NCBI RefSeq assembly: GCF_012849055.1
Contig: NZ_CP051677.1
Location: 3,115,001-3,179,000 of the forward strand
DNA: 64,000 nucleotides
Source of the DNA: Spirosoma rhododendri
GTDB lineage: Bacteria; Bacteroidota; Bacteroidia; Cytophagales; Spirosomataceae
Direction: 5' to 3'
Shown here: one piece after another, positions 25,072 through 35,135 of the stretch
Numbering within the stretch: the stretch's first letter is position 1
How the letters are laid out: every line of letters begins with the position of its first letter
The notes under the pieces: generated by a model
The model's database searches: none
Seen by the model: only the letters and a program-made list of their open reading frames with translations
Told to the model about the DNA's origin: nothing
Program-made: the position numbers and the translations under genes

Positions 25072-26313
25072 TTACTGCGCTCGGACAACGGACTGACTGA
25101 TGCCCGACGAAGGCCAGATATGGCGAAGTTTGCGGCTCAGGTTTGCCTGCGGTAATAATTGCAGCCACGAACAGACGATCAACAGCGCCCAGATGGGGCG
25201 GACAATCTGGCGAAGGTGCGCCGACGCACTAACCCATAACAGAGCGGCCGTTAGCAGACAGAACGTAGCGGGGGCCATCAGTCGAAGATTCGGGCCGCTG
25301 AAGGGGCTGATGGTACGTATCGCAAACAGCGCAAGCAGGTAGGTAATCCCCACAATCAGAAACAGGCGACTCAGCGCATTAATAGGCGGTCTGGATTCTA
25401 ACTCCCGCGTGAAAGAGCGCCAGCGGGTGTACAAACCGGCCATCAGGATGGTTTGCAGCCCCAGCCCGGCCCAGGCCAGCACCGCCGATTGACCGGGGAC
25501 AAAATCGCGGATAAACAGCACCTCGTTGAGCAGCGATCGGCCAAACAGCTGGGTCAGGACAAGGGCCGATTCGGTCGGGAGAAAACGCTCACCCCCAAAC
25601 AGCGATCCGGCCATGTGGTTGTTTAATTGGAAATAAGCACGAATGCCTGACATGACCGCCAGCGAGCAAATCATCAGCCGGTGAAGGCCCCACTCGCCAA
25701 TTGTCAGTCGGACGGTCTGTTGCAGCCGCGCCCGGTTCAGCCACCCAACGCCTACCAGTAGCCCCGTCAGGACGATGACATAGCCACCCACGTAACGTAC
25801 CAGAAACAAAGCGCAACTGACCAGAAACAAACGGGTCAGGTGCCAGCTGGTGGGGTCGGGCAGGAATCGGAACAAGCACCAGACCCACTCGGCCAGTATG
25901 ACCAGAAAAACCGTTTCGGACCAGGTCGACGCGAGTATCTTTAGGAAACTACCCAGCCACCAGACCGACAGCGTCCATATTGTCCGGGTTGTACCGATCC
26001 GGTGCATCCAGGCGAAGGCAGACAGGCTCACTGCCAGCAGATTGACGAGTTTCGACGCCCACAGGACGGGCAGAGTCGTCAGAAACGAAAGCAGGGCGAC
26101 GAGTGCCGAATAACCAATGGGAAAGATGCCGTTCCAGACCACCCGATTCCCTTCATTGATAACGTACCCTTTCCCGTTGAGCAGGTTGGTTGCCGATTGC
26201 AGATAATACCCCGAATCGATACTGGTAAATCGGTTTGGGTTGAGGGCGCATAGCCCCAGTGTCAGCCCGCTGGTCAGGAGTAATAAATAAGTGAGTGGAC
26301 GTGGATGGCTCAT
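25072..26313 (-). CDS. Polytopic membrane protein, probable GT-C type glycosyltransferase
   Basis: A 413-aa protein with about ten hydrophobic helices. The N-terminal helix is followed by NRFTSIDSGYYLQSATNLLNGKGYV, the usual place of the acidic catalytic residue and D-x-x-YY...A..L..G pattern of GT39/PMT-type lipid-linked-sugar glycosyltransferases. The function is inferred from that pattern only. ATG 26313 overlaps the TGA of the upstream C25 peptidase gene (ATGA), so translation is probably coupled. A longer frame extends upstream but lies within the peptidase gene and is unlikely. Confidence 0.72.
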   Translation of the reverse strand: MSHPRPLTYLLLLTSGLTLGLCALNPNRFTSIDSGYYLQSATNLLNGKGYVINEGNRVVWNGIFPIGYSALVALLSFLTTLPVLWASKLVNLLAVSLSAFAWMHRIGTTRTIWTLSVWWLGSFLKILASTWSETVFLVILAEWVWCLFRFLPDPTSWHLTRLFLVSCALFLVRYVGGYVIVLTGLLVGVGWLNRARLQQTVRLTIGEWGLHRLMICSLAVMSGIRAYFQLNNHMAGSLFGGERFLPTESALVLTQLFGRSLLNEVLFIRDFVPGQSAVLAWAGLGLQTILMAGLYTRWRSFTRELESRPPINALSRLFLIVGITYLLALFAIRTISPFSGPNLRLMAPATFCLLTAALLWVSASAHLRQIVRPIWALLIVCSWLQLLPQANLSRKLRHIWPSSGISQSVVRAQ

Positions 26314-29300
26314 GGTTGCAGGATCAGACGACCCGTAAGCGGTACGGCCAGCGTCGGTGAGTCGGTTGCGTCGATGCGGAAAATATACGATCCGACGGGT
26401 AAACGGGTACCGTGGGCATCGGCACCGTCCCACACCCACTCGTTCAGCCCGATACGCCCGGCCACGGTCAGCGTCCGGACCGTCCGGCCCGTCAGATCCT
26501 GGATGCGCAGCGTTGCCGTGCTGGGCGGTGTCTGGCCGGATAGCAGCAGCGAAATACGAGTCTGGCGCCCAAACGGGTTAGGGTAAGCCGTGGCCGCGCG
26601 TGGCTCGGGCTGCGTCTGCACGGTGAAATGAATCTGGTAGGGAGCCGCCTGATTGCCGCTCAGGTCGCTGCCCCGCACCTCGAAGGTGTACAAGCCATCG
26701 GGCAGGGGCGTGGGCGGCTGGTAGTGAAGCTGAAACGCATTATCGGCTCCGGCGGCTGTCCAGCTTACTGTGGAACCGCGCAGACTTAACCGTTCGTAGG
26801 GGCAGCTCGCCGATGTACAGGGGCGTTGCAGGTACAGCTCCAGATTGGTTGTGTCGGTGCGGAGCAGGCGGGTGTTATCGTCCCGAAGCAGCACATCGAC
26901 GCGGGGCTGTGGCGAAACGATATCGCCGTCGGTGATGTGGAGTCCGTCGAACGAAACGTCGAGAATAGGGGCGATCTGATCGGGGGTGAACGGTAAACCA
27001 CTCGCCGGGCCAGCAGAACTGATCTCCGCCCGATTGTTTGCTTTCGATGACTCCGTTATGCGGTCGTCGGGGTCGAGTAGAAGCTCGAAATAAGCGGGGC
27101 CAGTGGTGGTTTTTTCATTTGGCAGCACCCAGCGCAGGGTATCGGCGTAAAGCGGAGCCGGGCGGGTAAAGCGTTGTTCCCGAATAAGTTGCCCCGCTGC
27201 TGTATACCGCCGGATACGCACGGACAGGGGTATGTTTGTCGTGCGGCCGTAATTGGCTATGATACCCGCTAGCACTACTGAGTCGGAGCGCGCGGTCAGC
27301 GAATCGCCCCGGTTGCCGGTCAGGCGCAGGCTGCCGGGCAGGATCGCCAGGTCGGGCCGGGCAAACGGAAAAACGGCCACGGCCGGGTCGCCCTGTAGCG
27401 TCAGTTGCTGGGCCGTCGTGATCGCGTAGATCGTGTTGTTGGCCCGCAGATAGCGCCGGATGGCTTCGCGCTGAATCAGACCGATGGGCCGGGCGACATA
27501 CTGACTGTCGGCCAAAAGGCTGTACAGTTGATCGGAGTATGTTTTCAGGGCAAAGGGGAAGCCGTTGTAGGTGTGCGCCAGAAACAGCACCGCCCCCTGT
27601 TGGGCGTGAGTACCCAGTCGGTACCGAAAGTAGGCCGGCCAAAGTAGAAATTGCCCGATGCGCAGCCGTTCACCAGCAGAAACGGGTACCGCCCCGCGTT
27701 GCGATACCCCAGCCGGTCGTCGCTGACAAACCCAATGTCGATGTCAGCTACGTCGAGGCTGGAATGGCCGAACATCGAGATCATTCCCACGCCCTGATTG
27801 ACCAGATTGGTGATTTGCAGGGTTTCGACCGGGTTATCGGTTTGCTTCGATACCGTCGTCACCCGGCTGCCCACGTAAGGCTTTTCGATGGCCTGCCTGA
27901 ATTCATCGACATAGCCCCGGAACGCCTGTAGCTCGGCCCGGTTGCTGCCACCGCTCAGGTGCAGGCCATTTTTGCGCCACAGCGCGGGCTCGTCCGTATT
28001 TTCATGGGCCTGCACCTTCGCCAGATAGTCGAGCACGCTCTGGGAGCGAATGGCGTTCAGCCGGCCGATTGGCATGGCTGGAATGTTGGTCGCTTCACCG
28101 TTCAGCCCTTCAACCAGCCCCAGATCTGAGCCCGGCCAGCCCGCGTTCGGAATCAGGTCGAGCAACGGACCGTTGGCGTTTTTGCGGATGCCCTGCGGAT
28201 CGCGCGACTGCCCGATCAGGAACATGAATTTTGGCCCCGTTCCGCCAGCGAGCATATAGGTCGCAAACCGCCTGATTGCCAGCGGGTGCCGCTCGCCGTA
28301 GCTGAACTGATCGAATAAGTCGCCAATGTTCACGGTCAGCGTATCGTAACTCCCCCCGGCCAGCGACGCCCGGTAAGCGGCATAGGTCTGTACCGGGTCG
28401 GTGGCTGCACCGGCTGGCTGACGCAGCAGGGGGTGCGTAACGATGAGGTAGTTGTGTCGTGCCGGGTTTATCTGCCGAAACCGTACGGGTGTCAGACCCG
28501 TCACCGGGCGGGGCTGACTGCTGACAAACAGGCGTCGGCTGGTCTGCGTATTCAGAACGACGCCCCGCCAGTGATCTGCTGCGTTAGTGCCAACCATACT
28601 GACCGCGTCGGGCGTGCTGATGTCGAAAACACGGGTACCGGATGGGCTCCCCGGCAGGTCGAGCAGGCTGCGGCCGGTGGCGGTTGGGCGTAGTTGCAGC
28701 CATTGATCGGCCGGGCCGGTTGCCGTAATGCGCTGCGGGTAGCGAAGCGTCAGATACGAAACCGACGCTTCTTCACCCGATTCGCGCGGCTGAGCCGTCA
28801 GCAAAACCTGTTTAGTTGTCGAGAGATCGGTAGCCGACAGATCGGCTTCAAACCGGCTGGTGACGTAGTTGTCAAAGGCAGCGTTGCCCAGCAGGCGCAG
28901 CGAACCCGCCGACGCACCCGCGCTAAAGGCAATGCGGTGGGCCGTCGGCGTTCGACCCACAACAAGCCAACTGGCATGCGGGGAAGCGGTTGCCGAATCA
29001 GCGTAGTTGGTGAGGTTAACCGTCTGATCGTAGCGGTCGGTGGACTTCAGAATCGGCCCGGTCCAGCCCTCGCCCGCGTCGTACCCACTCAGAATGGCCC
29101 CATTGCTGGCCGTGGCCCCCAGGGGGTAGATCGTTCCGGGCGGGTAGGTCTGGGTGAACACCCGCCGTTCTTCAGCCCAATGCCAGGGTTCGGGGGTCAG
29201 ACTTTTCTCATCCGTATCCGTGTACGTCGCCATGCGTCGCCCCGGTTGTCCATCTGTTCGGTAGGTCAGAAAGTAAGCCGTTGTGTCGCTGAACAGGCTG

Positions 29301-29665
29301 TAGTAGGGGTGGGGCATACTACCGGCCGGGCGGTAAAGCAGCGAATCGGGCGCACCGTCGTTGCCTTGTCCGTAGAAGTCGATGTAGTCGGCGGTGTCGA
29401 ATCGGCCATCGGCTTCGCCAGCGACGTAAATAGCCTGTTCGATGCCCCGATGAAACAGCTGAATCGCTGCCGGATTCAGCGATGATACAGGCCAGCCAGC
29501 CTTTTGGAGCTCTGCGGGCGTGATGCGGTACAGGCCCGGTTGAACAACGGGTATTTTCAGGTAGGTCTGTTGATAGCTGATCCACTCATTGCCCGTCCGC
29601 ACCGACTGACTCCAGCTGGTCTGGATGGTAAGCAACAGAATGAATGTCAGGAAGATACGGTGCAT
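26310..29665 (-). pseudogene. Gingipain-like C25 cysteine peptidase (PorU-like) with C-terminal sorting domain, frameshifted
   Basis: The first frame (29665 to ~27545) has a signal peptide, a long beta-rich N-domain, and the C25 catalytic part with His in MISMFGHSSLDVAD and Cys in LLVNGCASGNFYFG. It then loses frame at TPNRGRCC. The rest (VLFLAHTYNGFPFALKTY...) continues from ~27590 to 26310. One missing C in the run 27593-27597 (G on the coding strand) joins them into 1118 aa, close to PorU (~1150 aa). The C-terminus has ATAYPNPFGRQTRISL...GSYIFRIDA, a T9SS-type sorting or FlgD-like domain. PorU is the T9SS sortase; whether this is PorU or a secreted peptidase needs phylogeny. Confidence 0.87.
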
Positions 29666-29774
29666 AAGGTTGCAAGCTCGACAATCGCGTGCACACTTCG
29701 TGCCGATCTTGCCTATGATTTACCATTCGGGGCGCAATTGCAACCGTTCATCCCGGAAATCAGAATAATCTTAA

Positions 29775-29814
29775 AAGGTACTTTGCATTGCATAGTACCT
29801 TGTGCCTATATTTG
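29775..29814 (+). promoter_or_regulatory. PadR-operon promoter with overlapping palindromic operator
   Basis: TATATTTG at 29807-29814 matches the Bacteroidota -7 box, and TTTG at 29782-29785 lies 21 nt upstream as the -33 box. The -33 box falls inside an inverted repeat, AAGGTACT at 29775-29782 and AGTACCTT at 29794-29801. A repressor bound there would block the sigma factor. PadR proteins usually repress their own operon, so autorepression is the natural reading. Confidence 0.65.
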
Positions 29815-29821
29815 TCAATAT

Positions 29822-29910
29822 AAAGAGCGAAAGAATGAGAGAGTGAAAGAGCGAAAGCTCCTCGACCTGCTGCTTTCGCTCTTTCGCTCACTCACACTTT
29901 CGCTCTTTAA
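29822..29910. repeat. Hairpin with 8-nt periodic arms in the padR leader (H7)
   Basis: The left arm reads as 8-mers GAGCGAAA, GAATGAGA, GAGTGAAA, GAGCGAAA. The right arm reads CTTTCGCT, CTTTCGCT, CACTCACA, CTTTCGCT. About 36 bp pair with about four mismatches. It lies between the -7 box and the padR ATG (4 nt away), so it is transcribed as the 5' UTR. Confidence 0.85.
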
Positions 29911-29914
29911 TCTT

Positions 29915-30322
29915 ATGAATATCGAAAATGCACAGGTGCAGATGCGGAAGGGGATTCTGGAATTCTGCATCCTCCACATCATATCGCGGGGCGAAGTATA
30001 CGCGTCCGATATGCTCGATGAGCTGACCTCTGCCCGGATTATGGTGGTGGAAGGAACGCTGTACCCCCTGCTGACCCGGCTTAAAAACGCGGGGCTGCTT
30101 GACTATAAGTGGGTCGAGTCGACGTCGGGGCCACCGCGTAAGTACTACCTGCTAACCGATCTGGGCCGTATGTCGCTGGAAGCGCTCAACGATACCTGGC
30201 TGGAACTGGCGGAGTCTGTCAATGCCGTCATCAGCAAAACCGATCAGCACAAAAAGCCCGGCAACGGGTCGGTTCCGGTCGAGATTCCGGTTACACCAAT
30301 CACGCCTTCATCCAACGCTTAA
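29915..30322 (+). CDS. PadR-family transcriptional regulator
   Basis: A 135-aa protein with the PadR winged helix: MRKGILEFCILHIISRGEVYASDML, then VVEGTLYPLLTRLKNAGLLDYKW, then GPPRKYYLLTDLGR, followed by a short helical dimerisation segment. ATG 29915 is chosen because it gives the standard N-terminus and lies just after the leader hairpin; in-frame starts further upstream would cross the promoter. It precedes the PspC gene by 21 nt, the arrangement common in Bacteroidota, and probably represses the pair through the palindrome at 29775-29801. Confidence 0.93.
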   Translation: MNIENAQVQMRKGILEFCILHIISRGEVYASDMLDELTSARIMVVEGTLYPLLTRLKNAGLLDYKWVESTSGPPRKYYLLTDLGRMSLEALNDTWLELAESVNAVISKTDQHKKPGNGSVPVEIPVTPITPSSNA

Positions 30323-30343
30323 CCTTCCTTTCTGTAAAACGCC

Positions 30344-32866
30344 ATGAAAAAGACCATAAGCATCAATATCAGCGGGGTTATCTTCCACATCGAGGAAGAT
30401 GGTTACGACAAGCTGAAACAGTACCTGTCGTCGGTGCAGCAATATTTCTCGACCTACGAAGACAGTCAGGAAATTGTGACCGACATCGAAAACCGGATCG
30501 CTGAGAAGCTGCTGGCCAAACTTAAAGCGGCTGACAAACAGGCGGTTTCGTTTGAGGACGTTAATGAGCTTGTAGCAACGATGGGCTCCGTTGCCGACTT
30601 TGAAGCCGTCGAGGAGGAAGAAGTGCTGGTATCGAGCGGGGGGCGCAACTCGGCTACGGGTAGCCGTCAGGTGCCGCCGGTGGGTGCGTCGTCGGCGACC
30701 GGCGGTAGCACGACCGGTAACGTGCCGCCCGCTGGCGACTACGGTCAGCCGCGTCGGCTGGTGCGCGACCTGCGTCGGAAAACGCTGGGTGGTGTTGCCG
30801 CCGGACTGGCCCACTATTTCAACGTCGACGTTGTCTGGATTCGGCTGCTGTTCGTTGCGCTGGTCGTGGGCTTCCCGTCGCTGGCGGGGGCCTCGGGGCA
30901 CAACGGCGATGTTACGGGCCCTGTGTCTGGATTTGCTGTGCTGCTGTACATCGCCATGTGGATTGCGCTGCCGGGTAGCACGGGTATCGAGGAAGACAAG
31001 ACGATGAAGAAGTTTTTCCGTAACCCCGACGATAAAGTACTGGGGGGCGTAGCATCGGGTATTGCGGCTTATTTCGGCGTCGATCCCGGTATCGTGCGGT
31101 TGTTGTTTGTGCTGGGTATCGTGTTGTTTGGCGTTGGTTTCCTGCTGTATGTCGTGCTGTGGATAATTTCTCCGGCGGCAAATACCGTGACCGAGAAAAT
31201 GGAGATGCAGGGTCAGCCTATCACGCTCTACAACATCGAAAACAGTATCAAACAAAGCCTGAATATCAACGAGTCGCCAAACAACGAAACTGGCTTCACC
31301 CGTGTGCTGCTGTTTCCGTTTCGGGCCGTAGCCATGATCCTGAAAGGATTAGGTAGTGCGCTGGGACCGTTTCTGAACGGCGTTGTTACGCTGATTCGGG
31401 TATTATCCGGGGTGATACTATTGCTGCTGGCCTTCGCCGGGATGATCGCCTGTCTGGCGTTTCTGGGCGCGGCAATCGGGCTGAACACGGTGCAGACGGG
31501 TAATTTTCCCCTGGAGATGATCCGGGCTGATATTACGATGCCGATGGTGCTGTCGGGTGTTGTGGCCGGGCTGATTCCTGCTTTCGGGCTGGCGGTGCTA
31601 GGGGTGATGCTCATCACGACGCGGCCGGTGATCAGTAGCCGTGTGGCCCTGTCGCTGGCGGGCGTTTGGCTGGTGGCGCTGTTTATCCTGGGTGGTACAG
31701 TTGCCCCACTTATCAATAGCTTCCAACGCCGGGGCAAGGTGGAAGAAACGGTCATGCTCAACACGACCGGTGGAATACCGACGTTCGCACTCGACGATTC
31801 AGATGCCGATTGGAAGCCATCAATCGAGTTGGAAGGCTATGAAGGAACGGCGATTCAACTGGTGAAAAAGTACCGCTCGCAGGGTAGTAGCCGTGACGAC
31901 GCGCAGGCCAATGCCCGGCAACTTCGTTACCAATACAGCATACGGGATTCTGTGGTGCGATTTGACGACGGTGTGGCGCTGGCTCCGGGGGCGCATTTCC
32001 GGGCTCAGGACCTCGACATGACGCTGCGTATTCCGTACGGCACGCCCTTTCGGATGACTGAAGCCTTCGCTCGCTTTATACGCAACGAGTTTGGCAGCAA
32101 AGAACTCGACCGGATGGAAGCCAGCGTGTGGTCGTTCACGAAAGAAGACGGCCTGACCTGCCTGAATTACCCCCGCGAACGCAACCGTAGCTATGACAGT
32201 GAGGACAACGACGTTACCGACCTAACCGATGAAGTACAGAGTGCCGTTTCTGACGAACTGGGCGACGACTTCGATGAAATTGGCGACCACACCCGGCAGT
32301 TCACAGTACGCGAATTCTCGAAAGTCGACGTGAGTGGTGCGTTTGTCGTGCGGTTCCGCAAGGGCGATCAGTATAAGGTGGTAGCCGATGGCAGCGAAGA
32401 CGATCTGGACGATGTCGACGTGGAAGTAACCGGCGAAACGGTCAACGTGTCGATGAAAAAGACGGGGGTGTTCAACTGGAACAACCGGCAGCGCATCGGC
32501 CTGACCATCACGGTGCCGTCGATCGACGAACTGAAACTTTCGGGAGCCTCGAAAGCAAACCTGACGGGATTCGGCAACTATAGCAACCTGGGTATTTCGA
32601 TGAGCGGTGCCTGCCGGACGGTGTTCGACGGTACGGTACAGGATTTGTCAGTTGACCTGTCGGGCGCATCGAATCTTGTGCTGCGGGGCCGGGCTACCAA
32701 GTTCGACGCTGAGCTCAGTGGTGCCAGCAAGATCGAAGCGGAGCAGATGGAGATCAGCGACGCCCGCGTCGACGCCAGCGGAGCCAGCCACGTGAGCTTG
32801 GGCAACGTCCCCAAACTTGAATCAGAAACCTCCGGCGCGAGCAAAGTAACCCGGCAGAATGATTGA
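30344..32866 (+). CDS. PspC-domain membrane protein with C-terminal DUF2807 (GIN) domain
   Basis: An 840-aa protein. Residues 1-90 form a soluble helical domain. Two PspC units follow: ~140-210 (RKTLGGVAAGLAHYFNVD) and ~224-285 (DKVLGGVASGIAAYFGVD), each ending in a membrane helix. About four more helices lie at ~325-465. The last ~190 residues are a beta-helical DUF2807 domain (FSKVDVSGAFVVRFRKGD), with repeated SGAS units near the C-terminus (KLSGASKANL, DLSGASNLVL, ELSGASKIEA). PspC domains sense envelope stress in enterobacteria; here the role is inferred to be envelope-related. The last codons and the stop lie inside hairpin H8. Confidence 0.9.
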   Translation: MKKTISINISGVIFHIEEDGYDKLKQYLSSVQQYFSTYEDSQEIVTDIENRIAEKLLAKLKAADKQAVSFEDVNELVATMGSVADFEAVEEEEVLVSSGGRNSATGSRQVPPVGASSATGGSTTGNVPPAGDYGQPRRLVRDLRRKTLGGVAAGLAHYFNVDVVWIRLLFVALVVGFPSLAGASGHNGDVTGPVSGFAVLLYIAMWIALPGSTGIEEDKTMKKFFRNPDDKVLGGVASGIAAYFGVDPGIVRLLFVLGIVLFGVGFLLYVVLWIISPAANTVTEKMEMQGQPITLYNIENSIKQSLNINESPNNETGFTRVLLFPFRAVAMILKGLGSALGPFLNGVVTLIRVLSGVILLLLAFAGMIACLAFLGAAIGLNTVQTGNFPLEMIRADITMPMVLSGVVAGLIPAFGLAVLGVMLITTRPVISSRVALSLAGVWLVALFILGGTVAPLINSFQRRGKVEETVMLNTTGGIPTFALDDSDADWKPSIELEGYEGTAIQLVKKYRSQGSSRDDAQANARQLRYQYSIRDSVVRFDDGVALAPGAHFRAQDLDMTLRIPYGTPFRMTEAFARFIRNEFGSKELDRMEASVWSFTKEDGLTCLNYPRERNRSYDSEDNDVTDLTDEVQSAVSDELGDDFDEIGDHTRQFTVREFSKVDVSGAFVVRFRKGDQYKVVADGSEDDLDDVDVEVTGETVNVSMKKTGVFNWNNRQRIGLTITVPSIDELKLSGASKANLTGFGNYSNLGISMSGACRTVFDGTVQDLSVDLSGASNLVLRGRATKFDAELSGASKIEAEQMEISDARVDASGASHVSLGNVPKLESETSGASKVTRQND

Positions 32867-32950
32867 GTTATAGAATAGTTGAATGACAGAATGATTGAGT
32901 GATTGAATAGCAGGATGCACCAGCTCATTCAATCACTCAATCATTCATTT
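32856..32950. repeat. Hairpin with 8-nt periodic arms between convergent genes (H8)
   Basis: From 32856 the sequence reads as 8-mers AGAATGAT, TGAGTTAT, AGAATAGT, TGAATGAC, AGAATGAT, TGAGTGAT, TGAATAGC. The right arm (32923-32950) pairs over 19-22 bp. The array includes the pspC stop codon (32864-32866), and its right arm includes the stop of the convergent lipoprotein gene (32945-32947). It may serve as a bidirectional terminator. Confidence 0.82.
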
Positions 32951-33877
32951 GCTATATGTGTACACGTGTCCCATCCACGAGGAAGAGCTTGCAGGAGAAT
33001 AAATGTGCCGAAATTCGGCTTTATTGATTCGTCCCTGCTGGTCAAAGATGAGCCGATGCTCCATGTTCGAGCTGGGTTGCTCGTAGCAGTTGAGGTCAAT
33101 ACAATTACGCTGACTGGAACTGATCCTGTTGTTGCGAGTGCCGAAGTTGTAAGTTGGAAATTGAAGCGGTACTTGTTGGGCCCATGTGTTAGAATACTGG
33201 TCGTAGGTGTACGTAATGTGTACGGTCGTGTTGGGCGATGACTCCATGAACTGCTGCTCCTGCGTGATGTTGCCTTCTTTCCATGTTGCCTCATAGCGAC
33301 GGCCGAACGAGTAAGACAGCCGGGTTGTCTCAAGCTGGCCGGTTGCATCGTAGTGAAATTCATGGACTTGGTTTAGCCTACCCCGCGTCGTCTGCCATCC
33401 CGTTGAACTGGTACTTATTCCGCTATACTGTAGCGCCATAACCAATTGCCGCTTTTGATTGTGGCGGTATATAGTCATACCTACCAGGCCGACTGATGAT
33501 GGTGATCCGTTATAATCACCAAAGCCCAGATAGCTTCGCTTAAGCAAGCCGTCGTAATAGTCACCTAATTGGTAACTATCGTATCCGTACGATAACGGTT
33601 GATAGATGCCGGTCAGATTGCCAGCCCCGTCGTATGTGTACGTAATAACTGAGGTAGGAGTGGTGGTCGATGTCATGCGGATAACCCGACCAGACGGACC
33701 GGTACCCAGTTGCGAGACGCGGGAGAAATCGACGGTTGCTGGAAAATCAATCAACGAATCGCTGGCTGTAATAGCATACAGGCTAGTCGTATCGTCAACT
33801 GGCTGTGGATCGCCTGGCGAACAGGCATTCAGGCCCATTACGACCCAGAAAAAGAAGTGTAGATGAACATTCCGCAT
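32945..33877 (-). CDS. Lipoprotein with YD/RHS-like repeats
   Basis: A 310-aa protein with a lipoprotein signal (MRNVHLHFFFWVVMGLNAC, lipobox LNAC). The mature region has YD-like units: ITYTYDGAGNLTGIYQ, HEFHYDATGQLETTRLSY, HITYTYDQYSN and HRLIFDQQGRINKAEFRH. Similar short units build beta-sheets in RHS shells, but here there are only a few and no toxin domain. It is probably an outer-membrane-attached protein of unknown function. ATG 33877 is preferred over a TTG 30 nt upstream because it gives a proper lipoprotein signal. Confidence 0.75.
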   Translation of the reverse strand: MRNVHLHFFFWVVMGLNACSPGDPQPVDDTTSLYAITASDSLIDFPATVDFSRVSQLGTGPSGRVIRMTSTTTPTSVITYTYDGAGNLTGIYQPLSYGYDSYQLGDYYDGLLKRSYLGFGDYNGSPSSVGLVGMTIYRHNQKRQLVMALQYSGISTSSTGWQTTRGRLNQVHEFHYDATGQLETTRLSYSFGRRYEATWKEGNITQEQQFMESSPNTTVHITYTYDQYSNTWAQQVPLQFPTYNFGTRNNRISSSQRNCIDLNCYEQPSSNMEHRLIFDQQGRINKAEFRHIYSPASSSSWMGHVYTYSK

Positions 33878-33899
33878 GACCAGCGAATGTATTGAATAA

Positions 33900-33972
33900 C
33901 ACGACAACCGCGCAACTAATTGACTAAGTGGCCTGTACGCCAGTTTAGTCAGTCGGTTGCGCGGTTGTCGTG
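33900..33972. repeat. Inverted repeat upstream of the lipoprotein gene (F6)
   Basis: Arms 33900-33927 and 33945-33972 (CACGACAACCGCGCAAC...) pair over 28 bp with a few mismatches and a 17-nt loop. It fills the gap between the AI-2E permease stop and the lipoprotein start. Confidence 0.75.
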
Positions 33973-33984
33973 TCTTCGCCGATT

Positions 33985-35052
33985 TTACACCTCCCTCGCG
34001 GCTTCGCGCTGGGTTTCGATCTTGTCTTTAATGACTTCCTTTTCCTGACTGCGGTTTTCGCGTTCGAACACTTTGATCAGCACCACGAAATAGGAGAGCA
34101 ATAGCGGCCCCATCACCAGCCCCAGAATACCGAAGATAGGTACGCCCAGCACGATACCGGCCAGCGTAATCCAGGGGTGAATGTCGCCCATGCGCTTAGC
34201 CAGCGCGATGCGCAGCAGGTTGTCGATGTTGATAATGACGATAGCGCCGACCAGCAGAATGCCGATACCCTGCGTGGTATTGCCCTCAGAAATCTGAATC
34301 AGACCCGCCGGTGCCCAGACAATAGGTGTCCCCAATACGGGGATAAACGCCATAAAGAACGAAACGACTCCCCAGAAGGGCGCGTCGGGTACGCCAAAAA
34401 TCCAGAGTGTTGCCCCCGTCAATGCGCCCTGTACCAGACAGACCAGTGCCTGCCCCAATACGTTGGCATTGACGTTGTTTTTCAGTGATTCGCCCAGCTC
34501 TTCCTGCGTGTCTTTTTTGAACGGCAGGTACTTTTGGAGGCCTTTCTCGAAGTCTTCTTTCTGGGTAAACATGTACCACATCGTGAAAAACATCAGGCCG
34601 ATAATCACGATAAAATCCAGGGTACTGCCAGCAATAGACGGCAGCAGTCGGCTGGCATAGGTTCCGGCCTGCGACAGTGCCGTGCGGATATTTTGCTGGC
34701 TGGTAATCTCATACCCAGTCAGGTCTTCGATTTTCTTAGCCAGGGCCAGAATCTGATCGCTGTGCTGGATGTAGTACTGAATTCGGCCAACCAACAACAG
34801 GCTGAGCGTCAGGAACGGCATGATGATGACGAACAGCGAAAAGAGAATCAGCAGCGTAACGACCAGTGACCGGTTCCAGCCACGCTTGATGGCCAGCGCG
34901 TTGAACCAGGGGAGTAGCACGACGTAGAGAATGCCCGCGCCGAGGAAGGCGGAGATATATCCGCTGAGTCCGAAAACGATGAAGCCGCCGATAATAATCA
35001 GGCTGGCGATGAGCAGCACCCGCTGCTGTTTAGTAGTATATATGTTGACCAT
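33985..35052 (-). CDS. AI-2E family transporter (PerM-like permease)
   Basis: A 355-aa membrane protein with about eight helices, including the paired N-terminal helices (VLLIASLIIIGGFIVFGL, LGAGILYVVLLPWFNAL) and the conserved C-terminal half (VNANVLGQALVCLVQGALTG, WGVVSFFMAFIPVLGTPIVW, ILGLVMGPLLL). The PVLGTP-type motif is typical of this family, which includes TqsA (AI-2 export) and Na+/H+ antiporters. The substrate is therefore unknown. ATG 35052 is preferred; a longer frame to 35091 adds 13 polar residues. Confidence 0.85.
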   Translation of the reverse strand: MVNIYTTKQQRVLLIASLIIIGGFIVFGLSGYISAFLGAGILYVVLLPWFNALAIKRGWNRSLVVTLLILFSLFVIIMPFLTLSLLLVGRIQYYIQHSDQILALAKKIEDLTGYEITSQQNIRTALSQAGTYASRLLPSIAGSTLDFIVIIGLMFFTMWYMFTQKEDFEKGLQKYLPFKKDTQEELGESLKNNVNANVLGQALVCLVQGALTGATLWIFGVPDAPFWGVVSFFMAFIPVLGTPIVWAPAGLIQISEGNTTQGIGILLVGAIVIINIDNLLRIALAKRMGDIHPWITLAGIVLGVPIFGILGLVMGPLLLSYFVVLIKVFERENRSQEKEVIKDKIETQREAAREV

Positions 35053-35135
35053 GAGCGAAAACGCGGTGTGTCTATGGTGATGTACAGGCACCTAACCCGC
35101 TTTTACCCCTCAATTGTTTTAAGGACGCCTTAAGC

